Shown: in pieces, positions 51,358 to 59,932 of the stretch
Numbering within the stretch: the first letter of the stretch is position 1
Layout of the letters: each line of letters starts with the position of its first letter
Source: Pedobacter sp. KBW06
GTDB lineage: Bacteria > Bacteroidota > Bacteroidia > Sphingobacteriales > Sphingobacteriaceae
NCBI RefSeq assembly: GCF_003852525.1
Contig: NZ_QAJL01000002.1
Coordinates: forward strand, 1,039,165 to 1,100,386
Length of the DNA: 61,222 nt
Direction of reading: 5' to 3'
Program-made: the position numbers and the translations under genes
The notes under the pieces: model-generated
Database searches by the model: none
The model's input: only the letters and a program-made list of their open reading frames with translations
What the model was told of the DNA's origin: nothing

Positions 51358-53817
51358 TTGAAAAGATTAATGACCATAGCATTAGCTATGTTGCTGCTGC
51401 CTGTTTTAGCAAAGGCACAGTTCAGTATTTCCGGATTGGTATCCGAAAAATCAAATCAGGCATTACCGGGAGCATCCATCCGCCTCAAAGGGAAATCTTC
51501 AGGAGCAACTACAGATTCACAGGGAAAATATCATTTTACAAATCTTAAAGCAGGCAATTACACATTGGTAGTTAGCTTTATTGGCTATCAAACCGTCGAA
51601 AAAAATCTCGAACTAAATTCCGATCAGGTCTTGAATTTCAGCTTAAATCCATCAGCATTTCTAGCCGATGAGGTGATTGTAAGGGCTACACGTGCCAATG
51701 AAAAATCCGCAACGACTTATAAGAACCTGAGTAAGGAAGAGATTCAGCAGAATAATTTCGGACAGGACCTACCTTTCATTTTAAACAATACTCCAGGAGT
51801 GGTTGTCACCTCAGATGCGGGTGCCGGTGTAGGTTATACGGGAATACGGATCAGAGGAAGTGATGCGAGCAGAATCAATGTGACCATTAATGGCATTCCT
51901 TATAATGATAGTGAAAGTCAAGGCATTTTCTGGGTAAATATGCCAGATTTTGCCTCTTCCATAGAAAATGTACAAATCCAGCGTGGTGTTGGTACCTCAA
52001 CCAATGGTGCTGGCGCTTTTGGTGGAAGTTTAAACATCCAGACCTTAGCTCCTTCAGAAAACGCTTATGCAGAACTCAACAATACGTTCGGTTCTTTCAA
52101 TACACTTAAAAACACCTTCAAAGTAGGAACAGGGCTGATTGATAACAAATGGAGTTTCGACGGGCGGCTATCACGAGTGAAATCTGACGGTTATATCGAC
52201 AGAGCAGCCTCCACCTTGAAATCCTATTTCCTTTCCGGAGCTTACCATGGAAAAAATGAACTGTTAAGGCTGAATGTATTCTCCGGAACAGAAAAAACTT
52301 ACCAGGCATGGAGCGGTATTCCTGAATCAAGACTAAAAGGAGATGTACAGGGAATGAAAGATTATGCTGCCAATGAAGACCTTAAACCGGAAGAACTGGA
52401 ACATCTGCTCAATTCAGGAAACAGAACATATAATCCTTTCAGCTATAAAGATCAAACAGACAATTATACTCAGAACCACTACCAGGCCATCTATGCCAAA
52501 CAATTTAATGAGCAGTTTTCATTTAACGGAGCATTGCATTACACAGATGGGAAGGGTTATTTTGAAGAATTCAAACTAAGAGATAAGTACTCAAAATACA
52601 AGCTATCCGGTGTTATCGTTGATGGGGAATTAAAAGACCGGACAGATCTTGTTCGCCGTCGCTGGTTGGACAATAATTTTTACGGACTAACCTATGCCTT
52701 CAACTATCAGCCTCAATCTAACCTAAACTTCACCCTCGGTGGGGCTTATAACGAATATAGGGGTAAACATTTTGGGCAGGTCATCTGGTCTAAATTCCCA
52801 ATTGGATTAAGTAATACGGATCATTATTATGATGGTAAAGGAAATAAAAATGATTTCAACACCTATCTTAAGGTAAACTATAGCCCTATTGATCAGTTAA
52901 GCCTTTTTGCAGACCTGCAATACAGAAGAGTAAGTTACGATATCAGCGGCCTGGATAAAAACGTGGAGCCAATTAACTTCAATAATGATTACAATTTCTT
53001 TAATCCTAAAGTTGGAGCGACCTACTTCCTGAATCAACAAAGTAATATTTACACTTCATTCAGTGTAGCGAATAAAGAACCTAACCGTGATGATTTCACG
53101 AACCTGAAAAAAGGTCTCCCTTCACCAAAGCCGGAAAGATTGAATAATGTGGAAGCAGGCTACCGCTTTAGCGACAAGTCACTCAATGTAGGTGTCAACC
53201 TGTATGGGATGTTCTACAAAGACCAACTTATCTTTACGGGAGAAGTAAATGAATATTCTGACGCTTACCGTCAGAATGTAGACAAGAGTTATCGGATCGG
53301 AATTGAACTTGACGGGTCTTATGTGATCAGTTCGAAGTTCGCGGTAAATGCGAATGCCGCTTTCAGCAGGAATAAAATTAAGAACTATGTGAATTACATA
53401 GCAAACAGTGAAGAAGACAAAAGTACCAACCTAATCGTTACCAACTATTCAAATCCTGATATCTCTTTTTCTCCAGCAGCCGTAATCTCGGGAGAGCTGG
53501 TCTATAAACCATTTAAAGGCTTCGCTGCAGCTCTTCAAAGTAAGTACGTCAGCAAGCAATATATGGACAATACCCAAAGTGAAAGTAAAATGTTGAAAGC
53601 CTACTGGGTAAACAATGCCAGACTGGGTTATGATTTCAAAATAAAAGGAATTAAAAATATCAACCTTGGACTCTTGGTTAACAACATTCTGAATAAGAAA
53701 TATGAGAGCAACGGATATACCTATAGCTATGCGTACAAAGGAGATGTAACCAAACAAAACTTTTATTTCACGCAGGCCGGAACTAATTTTTTACTTTCGC
53801 TAAATTTGAAATTTTAA
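51358..53817 (+). CDS. TonB-dependent receptor, probable thiamine transporter
   Basis: 819 residues. Signal peptide (MKRLMTIALAMLLLPVLA, cleavage at AKA-Q), carboxypeptidase-D-like domain (about 22-100, FSISGLVSEKSNQALPGASI), plug (about 115-225, with GYTGIRIRGSDASRINVTIN) and a beta-barrel ending in aromatic F819. Start is TTG at 51358; an ATG four codons later would lose the KR of the signal n-region, and TAA is upstream. A TPP riboswitch in its leader and thiE 5 nt downstream indicate thiamine or a precursor as substrate. Confidence 0.92.
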   Translation: MKRLMTIALAMLLLPVLAKAQFSISGLVSEKSNQALPGASIRLKGKSSGATTDSQGKYHFTNLKAGNYTLVVSFIGYQTVEKNLELNSDQVLNFSLNPSAFLADEVIVRATRANEKSATTYKNLSKEEIQQNNFGQDLPFILNNTPGVVVTSDAGAGVGYTGIRIRGSDASRINVTINGIPYNDSESQGIFWVNMPDFASSIENVQIQRGVGTSTNGAGAFGGSLNIQTLAPSENAYAELNNTFGSFNTLKNTFKVGTGLIDNKWSFDGRLSRVKSDGYIDRAASTLKSYFLSGAYHGKNELLRLNVFSGTEKTYQAWSGIPESRLKGDVQGMKDYAANEDLKPEELEHLLNSGNRTYNPFSYKDQTDNYTQNHYQAIYAKQFNEQFSFNGALHYTDGKGYFEEFKLRDKYSKYKLSGVIVDGELKDRTDLVRRRWLDNNFYGLTYAFNYQPQSNLNFTLGGAYNEYRGKHFGQVIWSKFPIGLSNTDHYYDGKGNKNDFNTYLKVNYSPIDQLSLFADLQYRRVSYDISGLDKNVEPINFNNDYNFFNPKVGATYFLNQQSNIYTSFSVANKEPNRDDFTNLKKGLPSPKPERLNNVEAGYRFSDKSLNVGVNLYGMFYKDQLIFTGEVNEYSDAYRQNVDKSYRIGIELDGSYVISSKFAVNANAAFSRNKIKNYVNYIANSEEDKSTNLIVTNYSNPDISFSPAAVISGELVYKPFKGFAAALQSKYVSKQYMDNTQSESKMLKAYWVNNARLGYDFKIKGIKNINLGLLVNNILNKKYESNGYTYSYAYKGDVTKQNFYFTQAGTNFLLSLNLKF

Positions 53818-53822
53818 CATAC

Positions 53823-54455
53823 ATGAAGAAGTTCATCGAAAAACTCCATTTTATAACACACGACATTCATCAACATAGCCATATCGAGCAGGCACAGATA
53901 GCCTGTGAAGCAGGTGCAAAGTGGCTCCAATATCGTTGTCTGACTAAAAATGATGAAGAGCTTCTGGAAGATATCAATGCAATTGCTGAAATCTGTGACG
54001 ATTGGGGTGCTACCCTAATCGTTACTGATCATATTCATTTGAATGGAAAAGCGGATATTCAAGGGTTTCATATTGAAGATATGGATGCCAATTTTGTGAA
54101 GCTTCGCGAGCAATTGGGAGAAGCAGTTACCATTGGTGGCTCGTCTAACACATTGGAAGGATTGATCAGGCTCGCTGAAGAAGGTGCTGATTATGCTGGT
54201 TTCGGACCTTTTTACACCACCACAACAAAACCGAACAATGCACCTCTCCTTGGTATAGAAGGATACCAAACGGCCATCAGGGTCCTCAAACAAAAATCTA
54301 TTGACCTACCAGTCCTGGCTGTAGGAGGCATTACTTTAAGTGATGTAGATCCTTTAATGAATACCGGCATTTTCGGAATTGCCGTATCGGCATCGATCAA
54401 TCAGGCGGAAGACATGAGGGAAGCTTATCTGGATTTTTACGATCAGTTAAAATAG
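53823..54455 (+). CDS. thiE: Thiamine phosphate synthase
   Basis: 210 residues, TIM-barrel. Joins HMP-pyrophosphate and thiazole phosphate to thiamine phosphate. Seen: KWLQYRCLTKN (substrate phosphate region), IVTDHIHLNGKADIQGFHIE, GGSSNT in place of the usual S-x-H, FGPFYTTTTKP and VLAVGGIT. The catalytic loop is clearly ThiE but several positions differ from E. coli, typical for a second ThiE-like protein in Bacteroidota. Co-transcribed with the receptor under the TPP riboswitch. Confidence 0.9.
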   Translation: MKKFIEKLHFITHDIHQHSHIEQAQIACEAGAKWLQYRCLTKNDEELLEDINAIAEICDDWGATLIVTDHIHLNGKADIQGFHIEDMDANFVKLREQLGEAVTIGGSSNTLEGLIRLAEEGADYAGFGPFYTTTTKPNNAPLLGIEGYQTAIRVLKQKSIDLPVLAVGGITLSDVDPLMNTGIFGIAVSASINQAEDMREAYLDFYDQLK

Positions 54456-54495
54456 TACCTGGACTTTTCATCAGCAGTAATTCAACCCATTAATT

Positions 54496-55137
54496 ATGAA
54501 AGTATACTTTATAAGTGGATTAGGTGCTGATGAAAGGGTTTTCCAATTCCTTAATTTACCGGGAATTGAAAAAGTTTACATCAAATGGATTGATCCTGAA
54601 ACTCAGGAATCGCTAACATCCTATGCAAGTCGGTTAACGGCACAAATTGATTTAACGCAGGATATTATTCTTGTAGGAATTTCATTCGGAGGGATAATTG
54701 CCCAGGAAATTGCAAAAATTAAGGCCTGTAAAAAAGTAATACTCATTTCCAGTATCAAATCTCCGGATGAGTTTAGCTGGCAGCTATCCCTGGTATCATT
54801 CAGTCAAATTTACCGGTTATTTCCTGCTAAAATTTTAAAATGGAGTAACGTACTTACAGCGGACTATTATTTTAGTACCACATCCAAAACAGAATCCAAA
54901 CTTTTACATCAGATCATTAAAGAAACAGACAATCGGTTTATGCTGTGGGCTATAGATCGGTTGATGACCTGGAAAAACCCTGATCCTCAAAAAAGCATCA
55001 TTCATATCCATGGAACTTCTGACCGGGTTTTCCCCATCTCTCCAATTAAGAGTTGTATAATAGTTCAGGGCGGCGGGCATTTTATAGTCGTCAATAAATC
55101 TACAGAACTAAGCAAAATAATTATGGAAAACATCTGA
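54496..55137 (+). CDS. Alpha/beta hydrolase
   Basis: 213 residues. Small alpha/beta hydrolase: N-terminal MKVYFISGLGADERVF, nucleophile elbow G-I-S63-F-G (LVGISFGGIIAQEI), and a late histidine in VQGGGHFIVVN. Esterase/lipase-like; substrate unknown. 40 nt after thiE, so it could share the transcript, but no functional link to thiamine is visible. Its stop is 55 nt before the MFS gene. Confidence 0.85.
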   Translation: MKVYFISGLGADERVFQFLNLPGIEKVYIKWIDPETQESLTSYASRLTAQIDLTQDIILVGISFGGIIAQEIAKIKACKKVILISSIKSPDEFSWQLSLVSFSQIYRLFPAKILKWSNVLTADYYFSTTSKTESKLLHQIIKETDNRFMLWAIDRLMTWKNPDPQKSIIHIHGTSDRVFPISPIKSCIIVQGGGHFIVVNKSTELSKIIMENI

Positions 55138-55167
55138 TTTACATTTCAGAATTGATATCCTAAAACC

Positions 55168-55175
55168 TACATTTG
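55168..55175 (+). promoter_or_regulatory. MFS exporter promoter, -7 element
   Basis: TACATTTG exact TAnnTTTG, 17 nt before the TTG start at 55193. TTTC at 55144-55147 is a weak -33. Confidence 0.5.
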
Positions 55176-55192
55176 TTTAAAACAATTTTCTC

Positions 55193-56467
55193 TTGGATAG
55201 TCCCGGTATCATAGAAAAACCCGATCCTTACGCTGCCCTCCGATATCCGGAATTCCGGTCTTACCTTGGAATGCGTTTCTTTTTTACGTTTGCTTATCAA
55301 ATGCAGGCAGTCATCATTGGCTTTCATATCTACCATTTAACGAAAGATCCATTAGCATTAGGCCTGGTTGGGCTTTGCGAAGCCATCCCGGCAATCTCTA
55401 TCGCTTTATATGGAGGATATGTTGCCGACAAATCTGAAAAAAGAGGATTGTTACTGAAAGTATTTGCCGGCGTATTTCTTTGTTCACTTATTATGCTAGT
55501 GATCACCACCAACCGGATGCATGCTTATGTACCTGTCAGTTATATTGTCCCGATCATGTACCTGATGGTTTTTGGAATTGGTATTGCCAGAGGCTTTTTT
55601 AGTCCGGCAACCTTCTCTTTAATGGCACAGATTGTTCCAAAAAAACTATATCCTAATTCCAGTACATGGAATAGTTCAAGCTGGCAGGCCGCCTCTATTC
55701 TTGGTCCGGCTACCGGAGGACTGATTTATGGGTTTTATGGAATTACAGCAACCTATTCTGTAATTCTGGCTTTTATCGCCATTGCATTGGTTTGTATCTT
55801 CTTTCTAAAGCCTCATCCACCAACTTATATTCCCAAGGAAAGTATTGTAAAAAGTCTGACCGAAGGTGTCCATTTTGTCTTTAAAAATAAAATGATGTTA
55901 GGTGCCATGAGTCTGGATCTCTTCTCCGTGTTTTTCGGAGGAGCGGTAGCCTTACTTCCCGTATTTGCCAATGACATCTTGAAAGTTGGCTCTGAGGGAC
56001 TTGGTTTTATGCGCGCGGCCGCTTCCAGCGGAGCGGTAATTACCATGTTGGCCATGACCCGCTTCTCTCCAATGAACAAGCCCTGGAGAAATTTACTCAT
56101 TGCTGTCACCGGATTTGGAACAAGCATTATCTGTTATGGTCTTTCTAAAAATTTCTACCTGACCTTATTATTCCTATTTATGGAGGGTGCTTTTGACAGC
56201 ATCAGTGTCATCATTCGTTCTACCATTATGCAATTACTCACACCTGATGAAATGCGGGGCAGAGTATCTGCAGTAAACAGCATGTTTATTGGCTCTTCTA
56301 ACGAGATTGGAGCCTTTGAATCCGGACTTACGGCAAAACTGATGAGAACTGTGCCTGCCGTTGTTTTTGGCGGAAGTATGACCATCCTCGTTGCGGGAAT
56401 CACCTACTTGAAAACAAAAAGCCTAATGAAGTTAACCTTGCAGGAAATCAACGACCAGCAAACCTAG
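55193..56467 (+). CDS. MFS transporter (MFS_3/EntS-like)
   Basis: 424 residues with about eleven to twelve hydrophobic helices. N-terminus DPYAALRYPEFRSYLGMRFFFTFAYQMQ is the conserved start of a Bacteroidota MFS_3 group; ATFSLMAQIVPKKLYPNSSTWNSS is another landmark. EntS-like members export siderophores or drugs; the substrate here is unknown. TTG start at 55193: in-frame TAA at 55178 and no earlier ATG. Monocistronic or co-transcribed with the hydrolase. Confidence 0.9.
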   Translation: MDSPGIIEKPDPYAALRYPEFRSYLGMRFFFTFAYQMQAVIIGFHIYHLTKDPLALGLVGLCEAIPAISIALYGGYVADKSEKRGLLLKVFAGVFLCSLIMLVITTNRMHAYVPVSYIVPIMYLMVFGIGIARGFFSPATFSLMAQIVPKKLYPNSSTWNSSSWQAASILGPATGGLIYGFYGITATYSVILAFIAIALVCIFFLKPHPPTYIPKESIVKSLTEGVHFVFKNKMMLGAMSLDLFSVFFGGAVALLPVFANDILKVGSEGLGFMRAAASSGAVITMLAMTRFSPMNKPWRNLLIAVTGFGTSIICYGLSKNFYLTLLFLFMEGAFDSISVIIRSTIMQLLTPDEMRGRVSAVNSMFIGSSNEIGAFESGLTAKLMRTVPAVVFGGSMTILVAGITYLKTKSLMKLTLQEINDQQT

Positions 56468-56472
56468 GCATT

Positions 56473-56713
56473 CTAGTTAAATTTAAAGCCCCGAAACCTG
56501 ATCCAGTCGACAGCCTGCAAATCCTTTTTATTCAAAAGGGTGGGTTCTGTATAAAGACCGTTCTGAATATCTGTTCGGCCCACTTGAATGAAGAAAATGC
56601 AGATCCTTTTTTCTCAGAACTTTCTTTACTGAAGCCAGGCTCGACATCCATCTTTTTGGTCTGTGAATAGCAAGACTGCATCAGCAGAGATAACATCAAA
56701 ACAACAATCGCAT
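56473..56713 (-). pseudogene. Frameshifted or decayed small lipoprotein gene
   Basis: Read on the - strand. From ATG 56696 an uninterrupted frame gives 54 residues (MLSLLMQSCYSQTKK... ending IQNPPF) with a lipobox cysteine. Two TTTTG runs each seem one T short: adding a T near 56700 joins ATG 56713 to give a cleaner signal, MRLLFLMLSLLMQSC; adding one near 56534 continues the protein for 19 more residues (LNKKDLQAVDWIRFRGFKFN) to a stop at 56473. Either two frameshift lesions or a genuine short 54-aa lipoprotein. It follows the ABC transporter stop by about 36 nt. Confidence 0.45.
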
Positions 56714-56748
56714 TTTATATGGTTTATTCTTTCATCGACTGAAAAAGA

Positions 56749-58497
56749 CTAGTTGTCTTTACGTTCTCCCACCTGCTGTCTCCACATGGCATAGTAAAGA
56801 CCATTTTCTGCCAATAAATCTTCATGCTTTCCTTGTTCGATGATATGCCCCTTCTCTAACACATAAATGCGATCGGCATGTCGAATCGTAGAAAGCCTGT
56901 GAGCAATTAATATAGTGATATGGTTCGTCTGTACCGAAATATCACGGATCGTCGCTGTAATGTCTTCTTCTGTCAAAGAATCGAGAGAAGAAGTTGCTTC
57001 ATCAAAAACCAGAATATCCGGTCTCCGGAGTAATGCCCTTGCAATGGAAAGCCTTTGCTTTTCTCCACCAGAGACCTTTACGCCACCTTCTCCAATTACT
57101 GTATCCAGCCCTTTATCTGCCCTTGCCAACAGGTTGTTACATGCCGCCTGCTTCATTACCCTTAAACACTCTTCATCCGTTGCATCAGGCCTTACAAACT
57201 GTAAGTTTTCTCTAATCGTTCCCGAAAACAATTGAGTGTCCTGAGTCACAAAGCCGATCTTTTCCCGAAGCAGGTCCAGGTCAATGTCTTTACTTGAGAT
57301 GTCATTATACAATACATCTCCTTCCATTGGCTGATAAAGACCAACCAACAGTTTCACCAGCGTGGTTTTACCAGAGCCTGATGGCCCTACAAAAGCGATC
57401 GTCTCGCCATTATGCGTATGAAAATTAATATCATTCAAGGCGTTATGCTTGCCGGTCAGGTGTCTGAAGTTTACGTCAGCAAATGCCAGTTTGGTGATTT
57501 TATCCAGCCTTACCGGATTCAAAGGTTTCTGATCTATTGGTGTACTCAGAATCTTTTTAAAATTTCCCAAAGAGACTTCTGCCTCGCGCCAGGATAAGAT
57601 GACATTGCCCAATTCCTGTAAAGGACCAAAAAGAAAGAAGGAATAAAACAGAAAAGAGAAGTATTGACCTGCGGAGATCGTATTCTCAAAAATTAAGATT
57701 AACAAAACCACGACCATGGTGCTCCTGACAAAATTAACTGTTGTTCCCTGTACAAAGCTCATGCTTCTCACGTACTTGACCTTTCTTAACTCCAGTCCTA
57801 AAATCTTATACGTGGTTTTATTTAACCTTTCAATTTCCTGATTGGCCAGCCCTAAGCTTTTCACCAGCTCGATATTTCTTAAAGACTCTGTCGTAGAGCC
57901 TGCCAATGCAGTTGTTTCCGCAACAATCGTCTTTTGAATTGTCTTTATTTTTTTACTCAGATACCAGCTCACAAAGCTAATGATCGGAATGGCAGAAAAA
58001 TAAACCAGGGTAACCTTATAACTTACTGTCACGGAATAGACAATTACAAACACCATCCCAATCAAGCTTACAAAAAGAATACTGATAAAAGAGGTGATAA
58101 ACTTTTCCGAATCTAAGCGTACTTTTTGCAAAATGCCAAGGGTCTCTCCGCTTCTTTGATCTTCAAAGACCTGATAGGGCAATTCCAGTGAATGTTTCAA
58201 TCCATCGGCATACATCTTCGCCCCAACCTTTTGAACAATAATACTTGTAAAGTAATCCTGAAAGTTCTTGGCAATCCTGGAAACCATGGCTGCACCAACG
58301 CTTAGGCCAATCAGTCCAAGTACCCCCCAAACGAATGCACTTCTTTCCAAGATATCTTTCTTTTGTATAAACTCATCTACAATCCTTCCGGTAATGTATG
58401 GGTCTAATAAGGAAAAACCAATGTTTATAGCGGCTAGTAATAGCGCCAACGCAACAACCCATTTGTGTTGCTGCAGATATTGAAGTAGTAATTTCAT
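56749..58497 (-). CDS. ABC exporter (fused TMD-NBD)
   Basis: 582 residues. Six membrane helices (about 15-300) then NBD: Walker A GPSGSGKTT, signature VSGGEKQRLS, Walker B ILVFDEATSSLD, H-loop IAHRLST. Type I exporter of the MsbA/multidrug type, homodimeric. No substrate clue. Different from the exporter in the glycan island: no long first loop. Alone on the - strand, downstream of the frr terminator, and followed by the small lipoprotein remnant. Confidence 0.9.
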   Translation of the reverse strand: MKLLLQYLQQHKWVVALALLLAAINIGFSLLDPYITGRIVDEFIQKKDILERSAFVWGVLGLIGLSVGAAMVSRIAKNFQDYFTSIIVQKVGAKMYADGLKHSLELPYQVFEDQRSGETLGILQKVRLDSEKFITSFISILFVSLIGMVFVIVYSVTVSYKVTLVYFSAIPIISFVSWYLSKKIKTIQKTIVAETTALAGSTTESLRNIELVKSLGLANQEIERLNKTTYKILGLELRKVKYVRSMSFVQGTTVNFVRSTMVVVLLILIFENTISAGQYFSFLFYSFFLFGPLQELGNVILSWREAEVSLGNFKKILSTPIDQKPLNPVRLDKITKLAFADVNFRHLTGKHNALNDINFHTHNGETIAFVGPSGSGKTTLVKLLVGLYQPMEGDVLYNDISSKDIDLDLLREKIGFVTQDTQLFSGTIRENLQFVRPDATDEECLRVMKQAACNNLLARADKGLDTVIGEGGVKVSGGEKQRLSIARALLRRPDILVFDEATSSLDSLTEEDITATIRDISVQTNHITILIAHRLSTIRHADRIYVLEKGHIIEQGKHEDLLAENGLYYAMWRQQVGERKDN

Positions 58498-58523
58498 TTA
58501 ATTAAATCTAGCCAAAAATAAAT

Positions 58524-58557
58524 AAAGGGAATGAAGCATTGCGCTCATTCCCTTTAA
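58524..58557 (-). terminator. frr terminator
   Basis: AAAGGGAATGA/TCATTCCCTTT stem (58524-58534 with 58545-58555), 10-nt loop, followed on the - strand by TATTTATTTTT. 27 nt beyond the frr stop. Confidence 0.75.
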
Positions 58558-58583
58558 ATTACAAGTAAATTATAAATCAGGCC

Positions 58584-59147
58584 TTAAACCGTCATTACAT
58601 CTTTCTCTTTTGCCTCTGCATGTTTATCTACCTTGATGATATATGCATCAGTTATTTTCTGCACTTCTGCTTCTCCGGTTTTGATCTCGTCGTCAGAAAC
58701 GCTTTCGCCTTTTAATTTTTTAATCTTTTCGTTGGCATCTTTTCGGATGTTACGAACAGTTATTTTACCACGTTCTGCTTCCTCTTTTACTCTTTTAACA
58801 AGCTCCTTTCTACGCTCTTCCGTCAAAGGGGGAACTACCAAACGGATCACAATTCCATCATTCTGAGGATTGATTCCGATATTGGCTTCCATGATTGCGC
58901 GTTCTATAGGCACCAACATGTTTTTTTCCCAAGGTTGAACGAGTAAAGTACGTGCATCTGGTGTATTGATACTTGCTACCTGAGATAAAGCAGTAGCACT
59001 ACCATAATAATCTACAAAGATGCCGTCTAACATCCCTGCAGAAGCTTTTCCTGCGCGGATTTTTGTCAATTCAGCTTCACAATGGTCAATTGCTTTGTCC
59101 ATGTTTGCCTGAGCATCTTGTAATTGTTTCTTTATGAGGTCATTCAT
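58584..59147 (-). CDS. frr: Ribosome recycling factor
   Basis: 187 residues, full length; three-helix bundle domain and small beta domain. Landmarks: LTKIRAGKASAGMLDGI and TEERRKELVKRVKEEAERGK with VRNIRKDANEKIKKL. Splits post-termination ribosomes with EF-G. Downstream of pyrH by 39 nt, where a TATTTTTG element could give a second promoter. Confidence 0.97.
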   Translation of the reverse strand: MNDLIKKQLQDAQANMDKAIDHCEAELTKIRAGKASAGMLDGIFVDYYGSATALSQVASINTPDARTLLVQPWEKNMLVPIERAIMEANIGINPQNDGIVIRLVVPPLTEERRKELVKRVKEEAERGKITVRNIRKDANEKIKKLKGESVSDDEIKTGEAEVQKITDAYIIKVDKHAEAKEKDVMTV

Positions 59148-59163
59148 GTTTGTAAAATTTAAC

Positions 59164-59171
59164 CAAAAATA
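59164..59171 (-). promoter_or_regulatory. Candidate frr promoter, -7 element
   Basis: TATTTTTG on the - strand, 16 nt before frr. TTG upstream is 26 nt away, longer than usual. Confidence 0.35.
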
Positions 59172-59186
59172 TAAAATTTATTAGAA

Positions 59187-59894
59187 TCAGCCTTTAACAA
59201 GGGTACCAATCTCTTCCCCTTTGGCAATTTTCATGAAATTACCTGTTTTATTCATATCAAAAACGATGATAGGAAGTTCATTTTCCTCGCATAAAGTAAA
59301 GGCTGTCATATCCATTACGTTTAATCCTTTATCATAAACTTCTTTGAAAGAAATTTTGTTGTATTTTGTTGCTGTTGGATCTTTCTCTGGATCAGCGGTA
59401 TAAATTCCATCCACACGGGTGCCTTTCAATACCACATCTGCTTTAATTTCAATTGCCCTTAGCGCGGCAGCAGAATCCGTCGTGAAATAAGGATTTCCCG
59501 TACCGGCACCAAAAATAACCACACGGCCTTTTTCCAGGTGACGCACTGCTCTTCTGCGAATAAATGGCTCACAGATCTGTTCCATTTTAATAGCTGTCAG
59601 TAAACGGGTTTTCAAGCCCACTTTTTCCAGCGCATCCTGCAATGCCATACTGTTGATCACCGTAGCCAACATTCCCATATAATCAGCTTGTGCACGGTCC
59701 ATGCCAGACTTTTCAGCACTCAAGCCTCTAAAAATATTACCACCTCCAATAACTATTGCTATTTCAAGGCCTTCGCTATGTACAGCTTTAATGTCTTCAG
59801 CATATTGCCTTACGCGCTCATTATCAATACCATATTGTTTCTCGCCCATCAGCGATTCGCCACTTAATTTTAGCAGGATCCGTTTATACTTCAT
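59187..59894 (-). CDS. pyrH: UMP kinase
   Basis: 235 residues. Phosphorylates UMP to UDP; AAK-fold. LKLSGESLMG at the N-terminus, VIGGGNIFRG, RAQADYMGMLATVIN, GTGNPYFTTDSAAALRAIE and the metal/ATP region with DVVLKGTRVDGIYTADP. The pyrH-frr order is widely conserved. A TATTTTTG element 5 nt before the ATG suggests a nearly leaderless transcript; nagA lies upstream by 38 nt. Confidence 0.97.
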   Translation of the reverse strand: MKYKRILLKLSGESLMGEKQYGIDNERVRQYAEDIKAVHSEGLEIAIVIGGGNIFRGLSAEKSGMDRAQADYMGMLATVINSMALQDALEKVGLKTRLLTAIKMEQICEPFIRRRAVRHLEKGRVVIFGAGTGNPYFTTDSAAALRAIEIKADVVLKGTRVDGIYTADPEKDPTATKYNKISFKEVYDKGLNVMDMTAFTLCEENELPIIVFDMNKTGNFMKIAKGEEIGTLVKG

Positions 59895-59899
59895 GACTC

Positions 59900-59907
59900 C
59901 AAAAATA
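59900..59907 (-). promoter_or_regulatory. Candidate pyrH promoter, -7 element
   Basis: TATTTTTG on the - strand, 5 nt before the ATG. -33 TTG is 26 nt upstream, longer than usual. Confidence 0.4.
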
Positions 59908-59932
59908 ACTATTTGTTTTAATTAATCAGGGT

